Source: Desulfuromonadales bacterium
GTDB taxonomy: Bacteria; Desulfobacterota; Desulfuromonadia; Desulfuromonadales; Geopsychrobacteraceae
NCBI GenBank assembly: GCA_016931615.1
Contig: JAFGEL010000002.1
Span: 1 to 48,633, forward strand
DNA: 48,633 nucleotides
Direction: 5' to 3'
The notes beneath the pieces were generated by a model, which ran no database searches, was not told where the DNA came from, and was given only the letters and a program-made list of their open reading frames with translations. Made by a program: the position numbers and the translations under genes. Below, one piece after another: positions 1 through 7,411 of the stretch. Each line of letters begins with the position of its first letter. Position 1 is the first letter of the stretch.

Positions 1-1686
1 CTGTTTCCCAATCAGGACATCATGCCCAAGGGCGGCTTCGGGAACCTGATTGCGCTCCCTCTGCAGAAGCAGCCGAGGGAATTGGGACGCAGTGTATTCG
101 TCGACGACCACTTGCAACCATATCCCGACCAGTGGGCCTTTCTGGCATCCATTCGACCAATGTCTCGGCGGGATCTGGAAGACGCCATCTTGCGGGCCAG
201 CGGCGGCCGCCATCCCCTGGATGTGGCTTTTGCCACTGAGGAAGAAGACAGCAAGCCCTGGCAACGTCCCTCGCCAGTGCCCGCCCGGATTGCCGGTCCA
301 CTGCCGGAATCGTTGACCCTGGTGTTGGCCAACCAGATTTTCATCGCCAAGGCCGACCTGCCGCAACCGCTGGCTAACCGCCTGATCCGGCTCGCTGCAT
401 TCCAGAATCCTGAGTTCTACAAGGCCCAGGCCATGCGCCTGCCAGTGTGGAACAAACCGCGCATCATTGGTTGCGCTGAGAACTACCCTCAGCATATCGG
501 CCTGCCGCGAGGCTGCCTCGATGCGGTGTTCGACCTGTTACAGGAGAACGACATCCGCCCCGAGCCGCATGACGAACGCTTGGCCGGACGCAAGGTAACG
601 GCCAAGGTTACCGGCATCTTACGCAGGGACCAGAAAGCGGCGGTGCGAGAGATGCTCAAGCACGAGGTCGGCGTGCTCTGCGCCCCGACGGCTTTCGGGA
701 AGACCGTTACCGCCGCAGCCCTGATAGCCCGGCGCAAAGTCAGCACACTGGTGCTGGTCCATCGCACTGAGTTGCTGCGTCAGTGGCAGGAACGGTTGAA
801 CGGGTTCCTTGAAATCCCCAAAGGCGGATTGGGCGCCATTGGTGGCGGGAAGAAGAAACCGTCCGGCAAGATCGATATTGCCGTTATGCAGTCTCTTTCC
901 CGTCGGGAGGATTTGGGCGAACTGCTGGATCAGTACGGACAGATTATTATCGACGAATGCCATCACCTGTCGGCGTTTTCCTTCGAGGCAATCCTCAAAC
1001 AGGCTAAGGCGAAATATGTGGTGGGGCTGACCGCTACGCCGATACGGCGCGACGGTCATCAACCGATCATCTTCATGCAGTGCGGGCCGATCCGCCACAG
1101 CGCCGCCAGGCCCGAAACCGCTCCGACGCAACTAGAGGTCTGGCCGAAGGTGCTACCCGCGCCCGAGATACCGCCGGATTCGCCGATTCAGGATGTGTTC
1201 CGTATCATCGTGGGCGATTCAACCCGTAACCGGCGCATTGCTGAGGATGTGCTGAACGCCTATAAGGAAGGGCGAAAGGTGCTGGTGCTCACCGAACGGA
1301 CAGAGCATTTGCCGCTGTTGCGGGAGGCGCTGGGGGAAGAGGTCGAAAACTGCTTTATCCTCCATGGCCGCTTATCGAAAAAGCAGCGAACGGCGGTCTT
1401 TTCCGAGCTTGACGCGTTGGAGGAATCTGCGCCTAGGGTGTTGCTTGCTACCGGCCGTTTGATTGGCGAAGGATTTGACCATCCGCCGCTCGATACGCTG
1501 GTGCTGGCCATGCCGATCTCTTGGAGAGGAACCTTGCAGCAATACGCTGGGCGCCTGCACCGTGAGCACGCCGACAAACAGGATGTGCGCATCTACGACT
1601 ATGCCGAGACCGATCAGCCCCAACTCGCCCGCATGTGGGAAAAACGCCAACGTGGCTACCGGGCCATGGGGTATCGAATACGCTGA
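1..1686 (+). CDS. TOTE-type primase-helicase, C-terminal part (5' end outside window)
   Basis: The frame is open to the left edge, so the start lies upstream; the first ATG (position 22) is probably internal. Numbering from that ATG, residues 1-45 carry the GGFGNLIALPLQ signature that I know from the end of the archaeo-eukaryotic primase domain of TOTE conflict proteins. A superfamily 2 helicase follows: Walker A APTAFGKT (221-228), DECH box (311-314), motif III TATP (337-340) and motif VI QQYAGRLHR (506-514). Family knowledge places such primase-helicase fusions in mobile or conflict loci; the precise activity is not established here. The protein is probably the cargo of the island that ends near 3250. 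A stand-alone helicase is the alternative, but the N-terminal primase signature argues against it. Confidence 0.8.
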   Translation: MFPNQDIMPKGGFGNLIALPLQKQPRELGRSVFVDDHLQPYPDQWAFLASIRPMSRRDLEDAILRASGGRHPLDVAFATEEEDSKPWQRPSPVPARIAGPLPESLTLVLANQIFIAKADLPQPLANRLIRLAAFQNPEFYKAQAMRLPVWNKPRIIGCAENYPQHIGLPRGCLDAVFDLLQENDIRPEPHDERLAGRKVTAKVTGILRRDQKAAVREMLKHEVGVLCAPTAFGKTVTAAALIARRKVSTLVLVHRTELLRQWQERLNGFLEIPKGGLGAIGGGKKKPSGKIDIAVMQSLSRREDLGELLDQYGQIIIDECHHLSAFSFEAILKQAKAKYVVGLTATPIRRDGHQPIIFMQCGPIRHSAARPETAPTQLEVWPKVLPAPEIPPDSPIQDVFRIIVGDSTRNRRIAEDVLNAYKEGRKVLVLTERTEHLPLLREALGEEVENCFILHGRLSKKQRTAVFSELDALEESAPRVLLATGRLIGEGFDHPPLDTLVLAMPISWRGTLQQYAGRLHREHADKQDVRIYDYAETDQPQLARMWEKRQRGYRAMGYRIR

Positions 1687-1725
1687 AATATCTGGTCTTT
1701 AGCTACATTTAACCTTTGAACTGCC

Positions 1726-1782
1726 TTGACTAACCGATATGTCGGTGATATTGTCTAGCTAAATCATTTATTAATCGGTTAA
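1726..1782 (+). promoter_or_regulatory. Promoter with internal dyad before AAA ATPase gene
   Basis: TTGACT (1726-1731) and TATTGT (1749-1754) are 17 bases apart. The spacer holds a perfect inverted repeat, ACCGA (1733-1737) and TCGGT (1742-1746), and the half site TCGGTTA recurs at 1775-1781 just before the ATG. This looks like a repressor-controlled promoter; the regulator is unknown. Confidence 0.5.
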
Positions 1783-1786
1783 TTGT

Positions 1787-3106
1787 ATGGATTCTGCTCG
1801 TCTTCTCGAAATATTGGCCAGTTACAATCGCTTCTGGACCACCGGACATGTCGAAACAGGCATCGGGCGGGACCTGCTGCCCCGCTGCCTTTCTCAGCTC
1901 GACTCCAAGGAGATCGTCGTTCTGAAAGGGGTGCGGCGCTGCGGCAAGTCAACCCTGATGGCGCAGGTGATGGACGCCCTTCTGGAGAGAGGTGCAAAGC
2001 CGCAACAGCTGCTACGGGTCAACCTGGAGGAGCCTCTATTTGCTGCCGAGGCAGCGGTGGAACTTCTGGAGCAAATCTACCGTACCTGGCGGGAACGGGT
2101 CTGTCCGGAAGGGAAGGGGTATCTCTTCCTTGACGAGATCCAGAACATCCCCGGCTGGGAAGGGTGGGTGCGTGGCCGCAGCGACACCGAGGATGTGAAG
2201 ATCTTCGTGACTGGCTCCTCGGCGCAGATGCTCTCCCGGGAGATTGGCACCAAGCTGACCGGCCGGCAGGTGTCTTTCGAGGTTTATCCGCTGTCGTTCA
2301 GCGAATTCCTGCGATTCAAGGGGATCGAGGTTCAATCAGAACTTGAATATATTGCTGAAAAGACCCTGATTCGCCATCATTTTCACGATTATCTCAAGTA
2401 CGGCGGCTTCCCCGAGGTTGTCCTCAAGCAGAACGATGACGACCGGGAACTGCTGCTGAAAAACTACTTCGAAGATATTCTCTATCGCGACATCGTGACC
2501 CGCCACGAGATCCGTGATGTCGCCAACCTGCGCAACCTGGCGGTTTTTCTGCTAACCAACAACACCCGGCTGACCAGTGTCAACAAGCTGAAAAGCAACT
2601 TCTCCATCTCCCAGGACAAGACCGAAAATTATCTCTCGGCGATCCTGGAAAGTTACCTGACCTTCCAGTTGCAGAAATTCAGCTGGTCCCTCAAGAGCGT
2701 TCAGCGGGCCGGTTTTAAGCCCTACGCCATCGACACGGGCCTGCGTAACCGGGTGGCCTTCTCCTTTTCGGCCGATGCCGGTCGATTGGTCGAGAACGTC
2801 GTCCACAATCAACTGCTGCGTTGCTACGAGGAAGTCTATTTTGGCGCAGAAGGAGGGGAGACCGATTTTATAGTCAAGGAGGGTGTAACCATCACTCAGA
2901 GGATTCAGGTCTGGCATGAGGATGCATTACAGACGGAGATTCCGGAGCGGGAACTGACCGCCTTTCGTGATTTACAAAAGGATACGGGGCAGTGCCTGCT
3001 GCTCACCAATGACCTGAAGAAAGAAATTGAGGTCGGTGCCACGAAGGTGCATTGTGTTCCAGTGGTTAAATATCTGCTGCTGGGAGCAGGGAATGAAGGT
3101 AGGTAG
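1787..3106 (+). CDS. AAA ATPase with DUF4143 C-terminal domain
   Basis: The 439-residue protein has an N-terminal P-loop domain of the AAA_14 type, with Walker A GVRRCGKS (48-55), Walker B YLFLDEIQ (112-119) and a sensor-like VTGSSA near 142. The C-terminal half (about 210-400) resembles DUF4143, which in many such proteins carries a nuclease-like fold. The cellular role of this widespread family is not known; proteins of this type are common in accessory DNA. It lies 100 bases after the primase-helicase with its own promoter, and about 130 bases before the putative attachment site, so it appears to be the last gene of the island. The start is the ATG at 1787; no strong ribosome site is visible. 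Confidence 0.8.
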   Translation: MDSARLLEILASYNRFWTTGHVETGIGRDLLPRCLSQLDSKEIVVLKGVRRCGKSTLMAQVMDALLERGAKPQQLLRVNLEEPLFAAEAAVELLEQIYRTWRERVCPEGKGYLFLDEIQNIPGWEGWVRGRSDTEDVKIFVTGSSAQMLSREIGTKLTGRQVSFEVYPLSFSEFLRFKGIEVQSELEYIAEKTLIRHHFHDYLKYGGFPEVVLKQNDDDRELLLKNYFEDILYRDIVTRHEIRDVANLRNLAVFLLTNNTRLTSVNKLKSNFSISQDKTENYLSAILESYLTFQLQKFSWSLKSVQRAGFKPYAIDTGLRNRVAFSFSADAGRLVENVVHNQLLRCYEEVYFGAEGGETDFIVKEGVTITQRIQVWHEDALQTEIPERELTAFRDLQKDTGQCLLLTNDLKKEIEVGATKVHCVPVVKYLLLGAGNEGR

Positions 3107-3219
3107 GCAGACGCCGATATTTGGTAAATCTTCCAGATTATTCAAAATTTCGGGGTATTAACTGGGGTAGTATGGAAATTGTCAATTAAAGAAATACCTT
3201 TTATACAGCTACTTATATT

Positions 3220-3253
3220 AACAGTTAGAATGACGCCACCTCCACCAAATTTG
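3220..3253 (+). other. Probable attachment site: displaced 3' end of tmRNA (ssrA) or tRNA
   Basis: CGCCACCTCCACCA (3234-3247) reads as the end of a tmRNA/tRNA: a 7-base acceptor strand CACCTCC, discriminator A and CCA. The preceding GTTAGAAT resembles a T-loop, but its flanks cannot form the T-stem and no RNA gene body lies upstream. A terminator starts six bases after the CCA, as is usual after ssrA. An element inserted into the 3' end of ssrA leaves exactly such a fragment. ssrA rather than a tRNA is inferred from the acceptor strand and the A discriminator. Confidence 0.6.
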
Positions 3254-3286
3254 AAAAGGTCGTCTCTTTGAGAGGCGGCCTTTTTA
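3254..3286 (+). terminator. Intrinsic terminator of the displaced RNA gene
   Basis: The arms 3254-3267 and 3271-3284 pair over 14 positions (two G-U pairs) around a TTG loop and run into TTTTT. It probably served the original ssrA gene and now also insulates the island from the riboswitch region. Confidence 0.85.
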
Positions 3287-3313
3287 GTCCACTGATATCA
3301 TCAGAAAATTGTC

Positions 3314-3342
3314 TTGATTTTATTTTGTTCAGACAGTAAAGT
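3314..3342 (+). promoter_or_regulatory. Possible promoter of riboswitch transcript
   Basis: TTGATT (3314-3319) and TAAAGT (3337-3342) are 17 bases apart and lie just before the riboswitch. The match is only moderate. Confidence 0.35.
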
Positions 3343-3359
3343 TAGAAAAAATAAATCTG

Positions 3360-3436
3360 TACCGATAATAGCAAACCCAGGGCAACCTGGGGACGCAAAG
3401 CCACGGGTCCCACGCGGATAGCCGGGTTGCCGAAGA
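3360..3436 (+). ncRNA. GEMM-I cyclic dinucleotide riboswitch aptamer
   Basis: The conserved GEMM-I blocks occur in order: GCAAACC (3371-3377), a six-base-pair hairpin CCCAGG/CCTGGG capped by a GCAA tetraloop (3376-3391), GGACGCAAAGCC (3391-3402), a short second helix, then ATAGCC and GGGTTGCCG (3418-3432). The family binds cyclic di-GMP or, in a Geobacter subset, 3',3'-cGAMP. The base before GCAAACC (3370) is A, where the cyclic di-GMP-binding Vc2 aptamer has G20; A here favours binding of the adenine-containing ligand. It precedes an EAL-HDOD signalling gene, which suits the ligand class. Confidence 0.9.
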
Positions 3437-3445
3437 AGTATTCAT

Positions 3446-3480
3446 AAGCCCCTCTTCGGCGAGAAGAGGGGCTTTTATTT
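3446..3480 (+). terminator. Riboswitch expression platform (intrinsic terminator)
   Basis: The arms AAGCCCCTCTTC (3446-3457) and GAAGAGGGGCTT (3463-3474) pair perfectly and are followed by TTATTTT. GCCGAAGA (3429-3436), which includes the last bases of the aptamer, can instead pair with TCTTCGGC (3453-3460) in the terminator arm. Ligand binding would then free the terminator, predicting an OFF switch; the direction is inference. Confidence 0.85.
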
Positions 3481-3515
3481 TGGATCGGGAACAGGGCCAA
3501 CGACCGGAGGTCACT

Positions 3516-4733
3516 ATGCTGGAACAAGACAATCAGGTTAAAACGCTACTGGCAAGTCAACCGATCTATAACGTCCAAAAAGATCTGTATGGGTTTGAAC
3601 TGCTTTTTCGTCATGAGCTGTTTGCTTCGGCAGAGGCTTATGGTGAAGATTTAGCAACCAGCGAAGTGGTGCTGAATTTATGTACGGGGATCAACCAGCA
3701 GATTGATCAGTTCTCCCGCCCAATTTTTATTAATCTTAATAAGGGGTTATTGCTGTCGGATGCTTTTTTGCCGTTACCGCCCGGACGGGTGGTCATTGAA
3801 TTGCCCGCATCCATACAGATTGACGATGCATTGGTGAGTGCTATTCAGAAGTGGAGAAATGAAGGTTTTTCTTTTGCCCTGGATGGTTTTGATTTTCATC
3901 CCCGTTATCAGGCGATTCTGAACGACATCAGCTATCTCAAGGTGGATGTTCTGAGCGAGTCGATTGATAGTCTCGCGGCTAAGATGTCTCGTGTGGAAAA
4001 TAAATCCGCCATATGGATTGCCGAGCGCGTCGAAACGGAGTTGCAATATAACCAATTCAAAGATCTGGGGTTTTCGCTCTTTCAGGGGTATTTTCTCGCG
4101 AGGCCTTCGGTTATTCAGGGACAGACCGTTCGCGGAAAAATCAATACAACAATCACCACTGTAAATGCGGTCAGTCACCCTGAAATCGAGGTTGATAAAA
4201 TGGCGGAAGTCGTGAGCCGGGACCCTAACCTGGCCACTCAACTCCTGAAAATCGTCAACAGTCCAGTCTGCGGTCTGTTGCGACCGATGGGGTCTATCAA
4301 AGATGCCATAGTTTATATGGGGCTGATCCAGGTCCGCAAATGGATCATCATGATGTCGTTACTTAATGAAACAACGACCTGCAACGGAGCTATTCATCTT
4401 GTGCTGACGCGGGCAAAAGCTTGTGAAAATTATGCTGAAGTTGCTTTGGGTGTTAAGTCGGACCAGGCTTTCCTGGTCGGTTTGCTTTCAGGGGTCAATT
4501 TGCTCTTTGGTATTGATAATGAGTTATTTCTTCAGCAGCTTTCATTGCAACCCGATATAGACAGAGCAATTCTTGAAGAGGAGGGTATCCTGGGGCAGAT
4601 TCTCAGTGAGGTCAAAAAAGCTGAATATTCCATTCAGCAGAAGCTGACCACGGGATTTGATCAGGAAAGCCCTGTTTTTGTGAGTTATCATAAAGCCAGT
4701 ACCTGGGCGGAGAGCGTTCTGGCCACGGCTTGA
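3516..4733 (+). CDS. EAL-HDOD (YuxH-like) signalling protein
   Basis: The 405-residue protein has an N-terminal EAL-like domain (about 10-185; QPIYNVQKDLYGFELLFR region and FINLNKGLLLSD) and a C-terminal HDOD domain (about 195-330; DPNLATQLLKIVNSP). The EAL signature is degenerate (ELL instead of EAL), and I see no full set of metal ligands, so it is more likely a sensor or scaffold than an active cyclic di-GMP phosphodiesterase. I chose the ATG at 3516, which has CGGAGGT five bases upstream, over the TTG at 3480, which lies in the terminator tail. Expression is probably controlled by the riboswitch directly upstream, so a nucleotide-signalling protein would be set by a cyclic dinucleotide. 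Confidence 0.85.
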   Translation: MLEQDNQVKTLLASQPIYNVQKDLYGFELLFRHELFASAEAYGEDLATSEVVLNLCTGINQQIDQFSRPIFINLNKGLLLSDAFLPLPPGRVVIELPASIQIDDALVSAIQKWRNEGFSFALDGFDFHPRYQAILNDISYLKVDVLSESIDSLAAKMSRVENKSAIWIAERVETELQYNQFKDLGFSLFQGYFLARPSVIQGQTVRGKINTTITTVNAVSHPEIEVDKMAEVVSRDPNLATQLLKIVNSPVCGLLRPMGSIKDAIVYMGLIQVRKWIIMMSLLNETTTCNGAIHLVLTRAKACENYAEVALGVKSDQAFLVGLLSGVNLLFGIDNELFLQQLSLQPDIDRAILEEEGILGQILSEVKKAEYSIQQKLTTGFDQESPVFVSYHKASTWAESVLATA

Positions 4734-4802
4734 GTTCGGTGAACAGTCCGCACTGGTTTTGCAGTTTTGAATCAGACCGCAGCGTGCAGAGAAGGCAATT
4801 AA

Positions 4803-5912
4803 CTATAATTTCAGGCGGAAGGCTTTGGATGGGCGGGTGAAATCGTATTGGTCCTGCCAGCTTTGAGGGAGTTCCATGCGGTCAACTTCGCTGAACCCGA
4901 GATTTTTAAAGAAAGTCCACATTTTTTCGTTGATGCTCAGGGCAAAGACGTAGTCTTTTTTTTGTTCAAGCGCTGTTTTGATCATACTTTTGGCAAGTTG
5001 CATGGCGCGACCTTTCCCCTGGTAACGCGGCAGCGTGCAAAATTTGGCGAGCTCGGCAGCGGGGCCGTAATCGATCAGGGTGGCGGCGGCGACAATTGAA
5101 TCGTTTACGGTGAAGACGAAGTAATTGCCGATATTGTCAGCCAGGGTTTCCTCGCTGAGTGGCAGGATTGAACCGGTGAGCATTTCATGTTTAATGAGCA
5201 TGAACAGGTCTCTCAGGTCACTTTTGCGGCCTCGGCGAATAATGTTCGGATAGTCGCTGGTGACCAGCGTGCCACTACCGCGGTGGGTGAAGATCTCTTC
5301 AAACAGGGAACCCATGTCGGAATTGACCAGAACAACTTCGACGCCGCTGCGCCCACTTGCCTGCATCAGCAGCTCAAGTTTATCTGTTGCGATATTGAAG
5401 CTGTTCCCTTCCTGCAAATATTTTCCCAGCACTTCGGGGTGCAGGTGGGAGAGAAACCTGTCTCCCATGAACAGCCCTTTTTCCTGTCCGAGAAAAAAGA
5501 TTTTGTCGGCCCCGATGTTTTCAGCGATCAGTAATGCGGCGCGGGTCAGCGCGTAAGGTTCTTGACAGGATTCCAGGTTCAGTTCGCAGACTGGAACACT
5601 GGTGGTGTCGATGAAAAAATCGCTCCCTTCACGCACCTCTTGTGGAGCCATATTCGAGTAATGACGAAACGGGAACCCGCGCTGTTGCCAGAGCGTAAAA
5701 GTGTCAACGGCATCCTGGTTGGTCGGATGAATAATCAGGGTGCGAATATGGGAAGCATTGAGCATGTGGATATCAAGCATCAGCTCTTCAATGGCACTGC
5801 AATCTTCGAGCACGACGGTAAAAAGGTGGCTGCGGAACTTGTCTGCGTAATGGAACAGTTCCAGCGCATTCAGCATCTGCGTCTCAAGTCGGTTGGTTAA
5901 AGAGTTCATCAT
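4803..5912 (-). CDS. ArgA-like N-acetylglutamate synthase family protein
   Basis: The 369-residue protein combines an N-terminal region resembling an amino-acid-kinase-like fold (about 20-220) with a C-terminal GNAT acetyltransferase domain (about 225-369). The acetyl-CoA loop RYQGKGRA is at 296-303. The linker HRGSGTLV (210-217) and the ending LGFSEVDRMELP...DFTRPSKAF (338-366) match the layout of ArgA, which acetylates glutamate in the first step of arginine synthesis. No other arginine gene is nearby, and kinase catalytic motifs are not evident, as expected because the ArgA kinase domain only binds arginine. Exact substrate is inferred. It is a single reverse-strand gene between two forward ones. 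Confidence 0.65.
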   Translation of the reverse strand: MMNSLTNRLETQMLNALELFHYADKFRSHLFTVVLEDCSAIEELMLDIHMLNASHIRTLIIHPTNQDAVDTFTLWQQRGFPFRHYSNMAPQEVREGSDFFIDTTSVPVCELNLESCQEPYALTRAALLIAENIGADKIFFLGQEKGLFMGDRFLSHLHPEVLGKYLQEGNSFNIATDKLELLMQASGRSGVEVVLVNSDMGSLFEEIFTHRGSGTLVTSDYPNIIRRGRKSDLRDLFMLIKHEMLTGSILPLSEETLADNIGNYFVFTVNDSIVAAATLIDYGPAAELAKFCTLPRYQGKGRAMQLAKSMIKTALEQKKDYVFALSINEKMWTFFKNLGFSEVDRMELPQSWQDQYDFTRPSKAFRLKL

Positions 5913-6068
5913 GGTCGTGAGTGTAGCATGTCTACTTTGTTGAAGGAAATCAATGTTCAGCGGGAAAGATGGGGGGCTGTCTCTTCAGCAGATGATGGGA
6001 GCCTGTATTGACTTACGTGCCTTTTCATTATCAGAATAAAGGCACACAACTGAAAGGATGCGTGCTTC

Positions 6069-6686
6069 ATGGACTCGTCACGACCACCACTGGAATTAGG
6101 CTGCATGGACCCTGACCCACTACGCCAGTTCAGCCTCTGGTTAAGACAGGCAGAAGCCGAAGATGTGCCGATGCCGATTGCCATGACGCTGGCAACGGCC
6201 GATGATCAAGGTAGAGTTTCGGCCAGAATTGTTCTGCTCAGAGATCTGGATCCATATGGATTTCTCTTTTACACCAACTACGAGAGCCGCAAGGGGCGGG
6301 ATTTGACCGTCAATTCTTCTGCCGCGCTGGTCTTTCATTGGTTGCCGTTGGCGCGTCAAATTCGCATTGAAGGATCTGTAGAAACTTTGTCTGCTGCGGA
6401 GTCTGACTGTTATTTTTCTAGTCGTCCGCGTGGCAATCAGCTGGCTGCACATGCTTCTCCGCAAAGTCGACCCGTCACTGATCGTCACGAGTTGGAAAAA
6501 CGTTTTGAGGATGTTGAACATCAATATTACGGTAAAGAAGTTCCCAGGCCGTCACATTGGGGCGGTTATCGGGTTGTCCCTGAGATGATCGAATTCTGGC
6601 AAGAAGGGGAACACCGTTTGCATGATCGTCTGCGTTATCGTCGGGATGGTCACGGTAACTGGTTGCTGGAGCGTCTTGGCCCATGA
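6069..6686 (+). CDS. pdxH: Pyridoxamine/pyridoxine 5'-phosphate oxidase
   Basis: PdxH oxidises pyridoxine or pyridoxamine phosphate to pyridoxal phosphate using FMN and oxygen. The 205-residue length is normal. RIVLLRD (53-59), FYTNYESRKG (67-76) and LARQIRIEG (94-102) are FMN-contact segments, and EFWQEGEHRLHDR near 178 is the substrate-binding signature. The C-terminus reads ERLGP where most members have RLAP. AAAGGA precedes the ATG at 6069. The enzyme needs oxygen, which is of some interest if the organism is an anaerobe, but such genes are found in many Desulfuromonadia. Its promoter region is shared divergently with the ArgA-like gene. Confidence 0.93.
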   Translation: MDSSRPPLELGCMDPDPLRQFSLWLRQAEAEDVPMPIAMTLATADDQGRVSARIVLLRDLDPYGFLFYTNYESRKGRDLTVNSSAALVFHWLPLARQIRIEGSVETLSAAESDCYFSSRPRGNQLAAHASPQSRPVTDRHELEKRFEDVEHQYYGKEVPRPSHWGGYRVVPEMIEFWQEGEHRLHDRLRYRRDGHGNWLLERLGP

Positions 6687-6723
6687 TCGCAAATGTGTTC
6701 ATAGAATTCTGGCGATATAAAAG

Positions 6724-6785
6724 ATAACCAGTATGGTTATAATTATAGCGTAACTTTGTTATGATGATAAAAAGTCACGCTATAA
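6724..6785 (+). promoter_or_regulatory. Promoter -10 with overlapping dyads
   Basis: A consensus TATAAT (6738-6743) is overlapped by the perfect dyad ATAACC (6724-6729) / GGTTAT (6735-6740). Immediately downstream is a longer inverted repeat, TTATAGCGT (6743-6751) and ACGCTATAA (6777-6785), which could form a leader hairpin or a second operator. No good -35 box is visible, which suggests an activator. Confidence 0.45.
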
Positions 6786-6826
6786 ACGCTGTTGTTGACG
6801 CAGTCATTGACCAGAGGAGAGTAGCC

Positions 6827-7378
6827 ATGAAATATGTTTGCCTGCTGCTGTGTATGCTTCTCAGTGCTTCAATCAGTATTGCTTCACCATTCAATGTTCC
6901 GGACACAGGATCGATTCAGGCTGAACAAAGAACTGTGAATTCGAGATTGTCTTTTGCCCTGAATCACGTTCCGGACCGGCACGCCGTGGTTTGGGTGAAT
7001 CGCGCCGGGCAGTTATCGGGAAAAATAGTTCCGTTGCGAACCTACCGTACATCTTATGGCCAACTTTGTCGTGAATACACGCGGTTGTCATTACTGAACC
7101 ACCAGAGCTTTGGTCTGGCCTGTCGTCAGGATGACGGTCGGTGGCTGGCGGCAGGTGAAAAGATGGCTGTTCAGCCCACTACCAGGGTCATGGTTGCCGG
7201 TAAGGATCAAACCAGGCTTTGTCCATATTTTTCAAAGTGGCATCCAGCCATTCAGGGTGTAAAACAGCCGCGATCTGTTCAGCCATACCACAGCGAGGAG
7301 TTTTTGCGTCGCCATCAACGTGCCCCCATGCCGCGCCTGAAAACTCCGACCGTGATGCCTCAGCTGGTCTTAAACTGA
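6827..7378 (+). CDS. Secreted protein, RT0821/Lpp0805-like surface-antigen domain (tentative)
   Basis: I chose the ATG at 6827, preceded by AGAGGAGA, giving 183 residues. The N-terminus is a signal peptide (basic start, hydrophobic 4-17, cleavage likely after SIAS near 20). The middle segment (about 35-120), with tryptophans and a GQLCREYTR stretch, resembles the C-terminal domain of 17-kDa/RT0821-type surface proteins. The last 40 residues are rich in proline, arginine and histidine. There is no lipobox, so it is more likely periplasmic or exported than a lipoprotein. The function is unknown, and the gene stands alone behind a promoter with palindromes. Confidence 0.6.
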   Translation: MKYVCLLLCMLLSASISIASPFNVPDTGSIQAEQRTVNSRLSFALNHVPDRHAVVWVNRAGQLSGKIVPLRTYRTSYGQLCREYTRLSLLNHQSFGLACRQDDGRWLAAGEKMAVQPTTRVMVAGKDQTRLCPYFSKWHPAIQGVKQPRSVQPYHSEEFLRRHQRAPMPRLKTPTVMPQLVLN

Positions 7379-7411
7379 GACTTTCAGGTTCCAGCACTGT
7401 CTGCTCGGCGT

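Noticed and set aside
3480-3515. TTG at 3480 as start of the EAL-HDOD gene
   Set aside because: It falls in the T-rich tail of the riboswitch terminator and has no ribosome site, whereas ATG 3516 follows CGGAGGT at the right distance.
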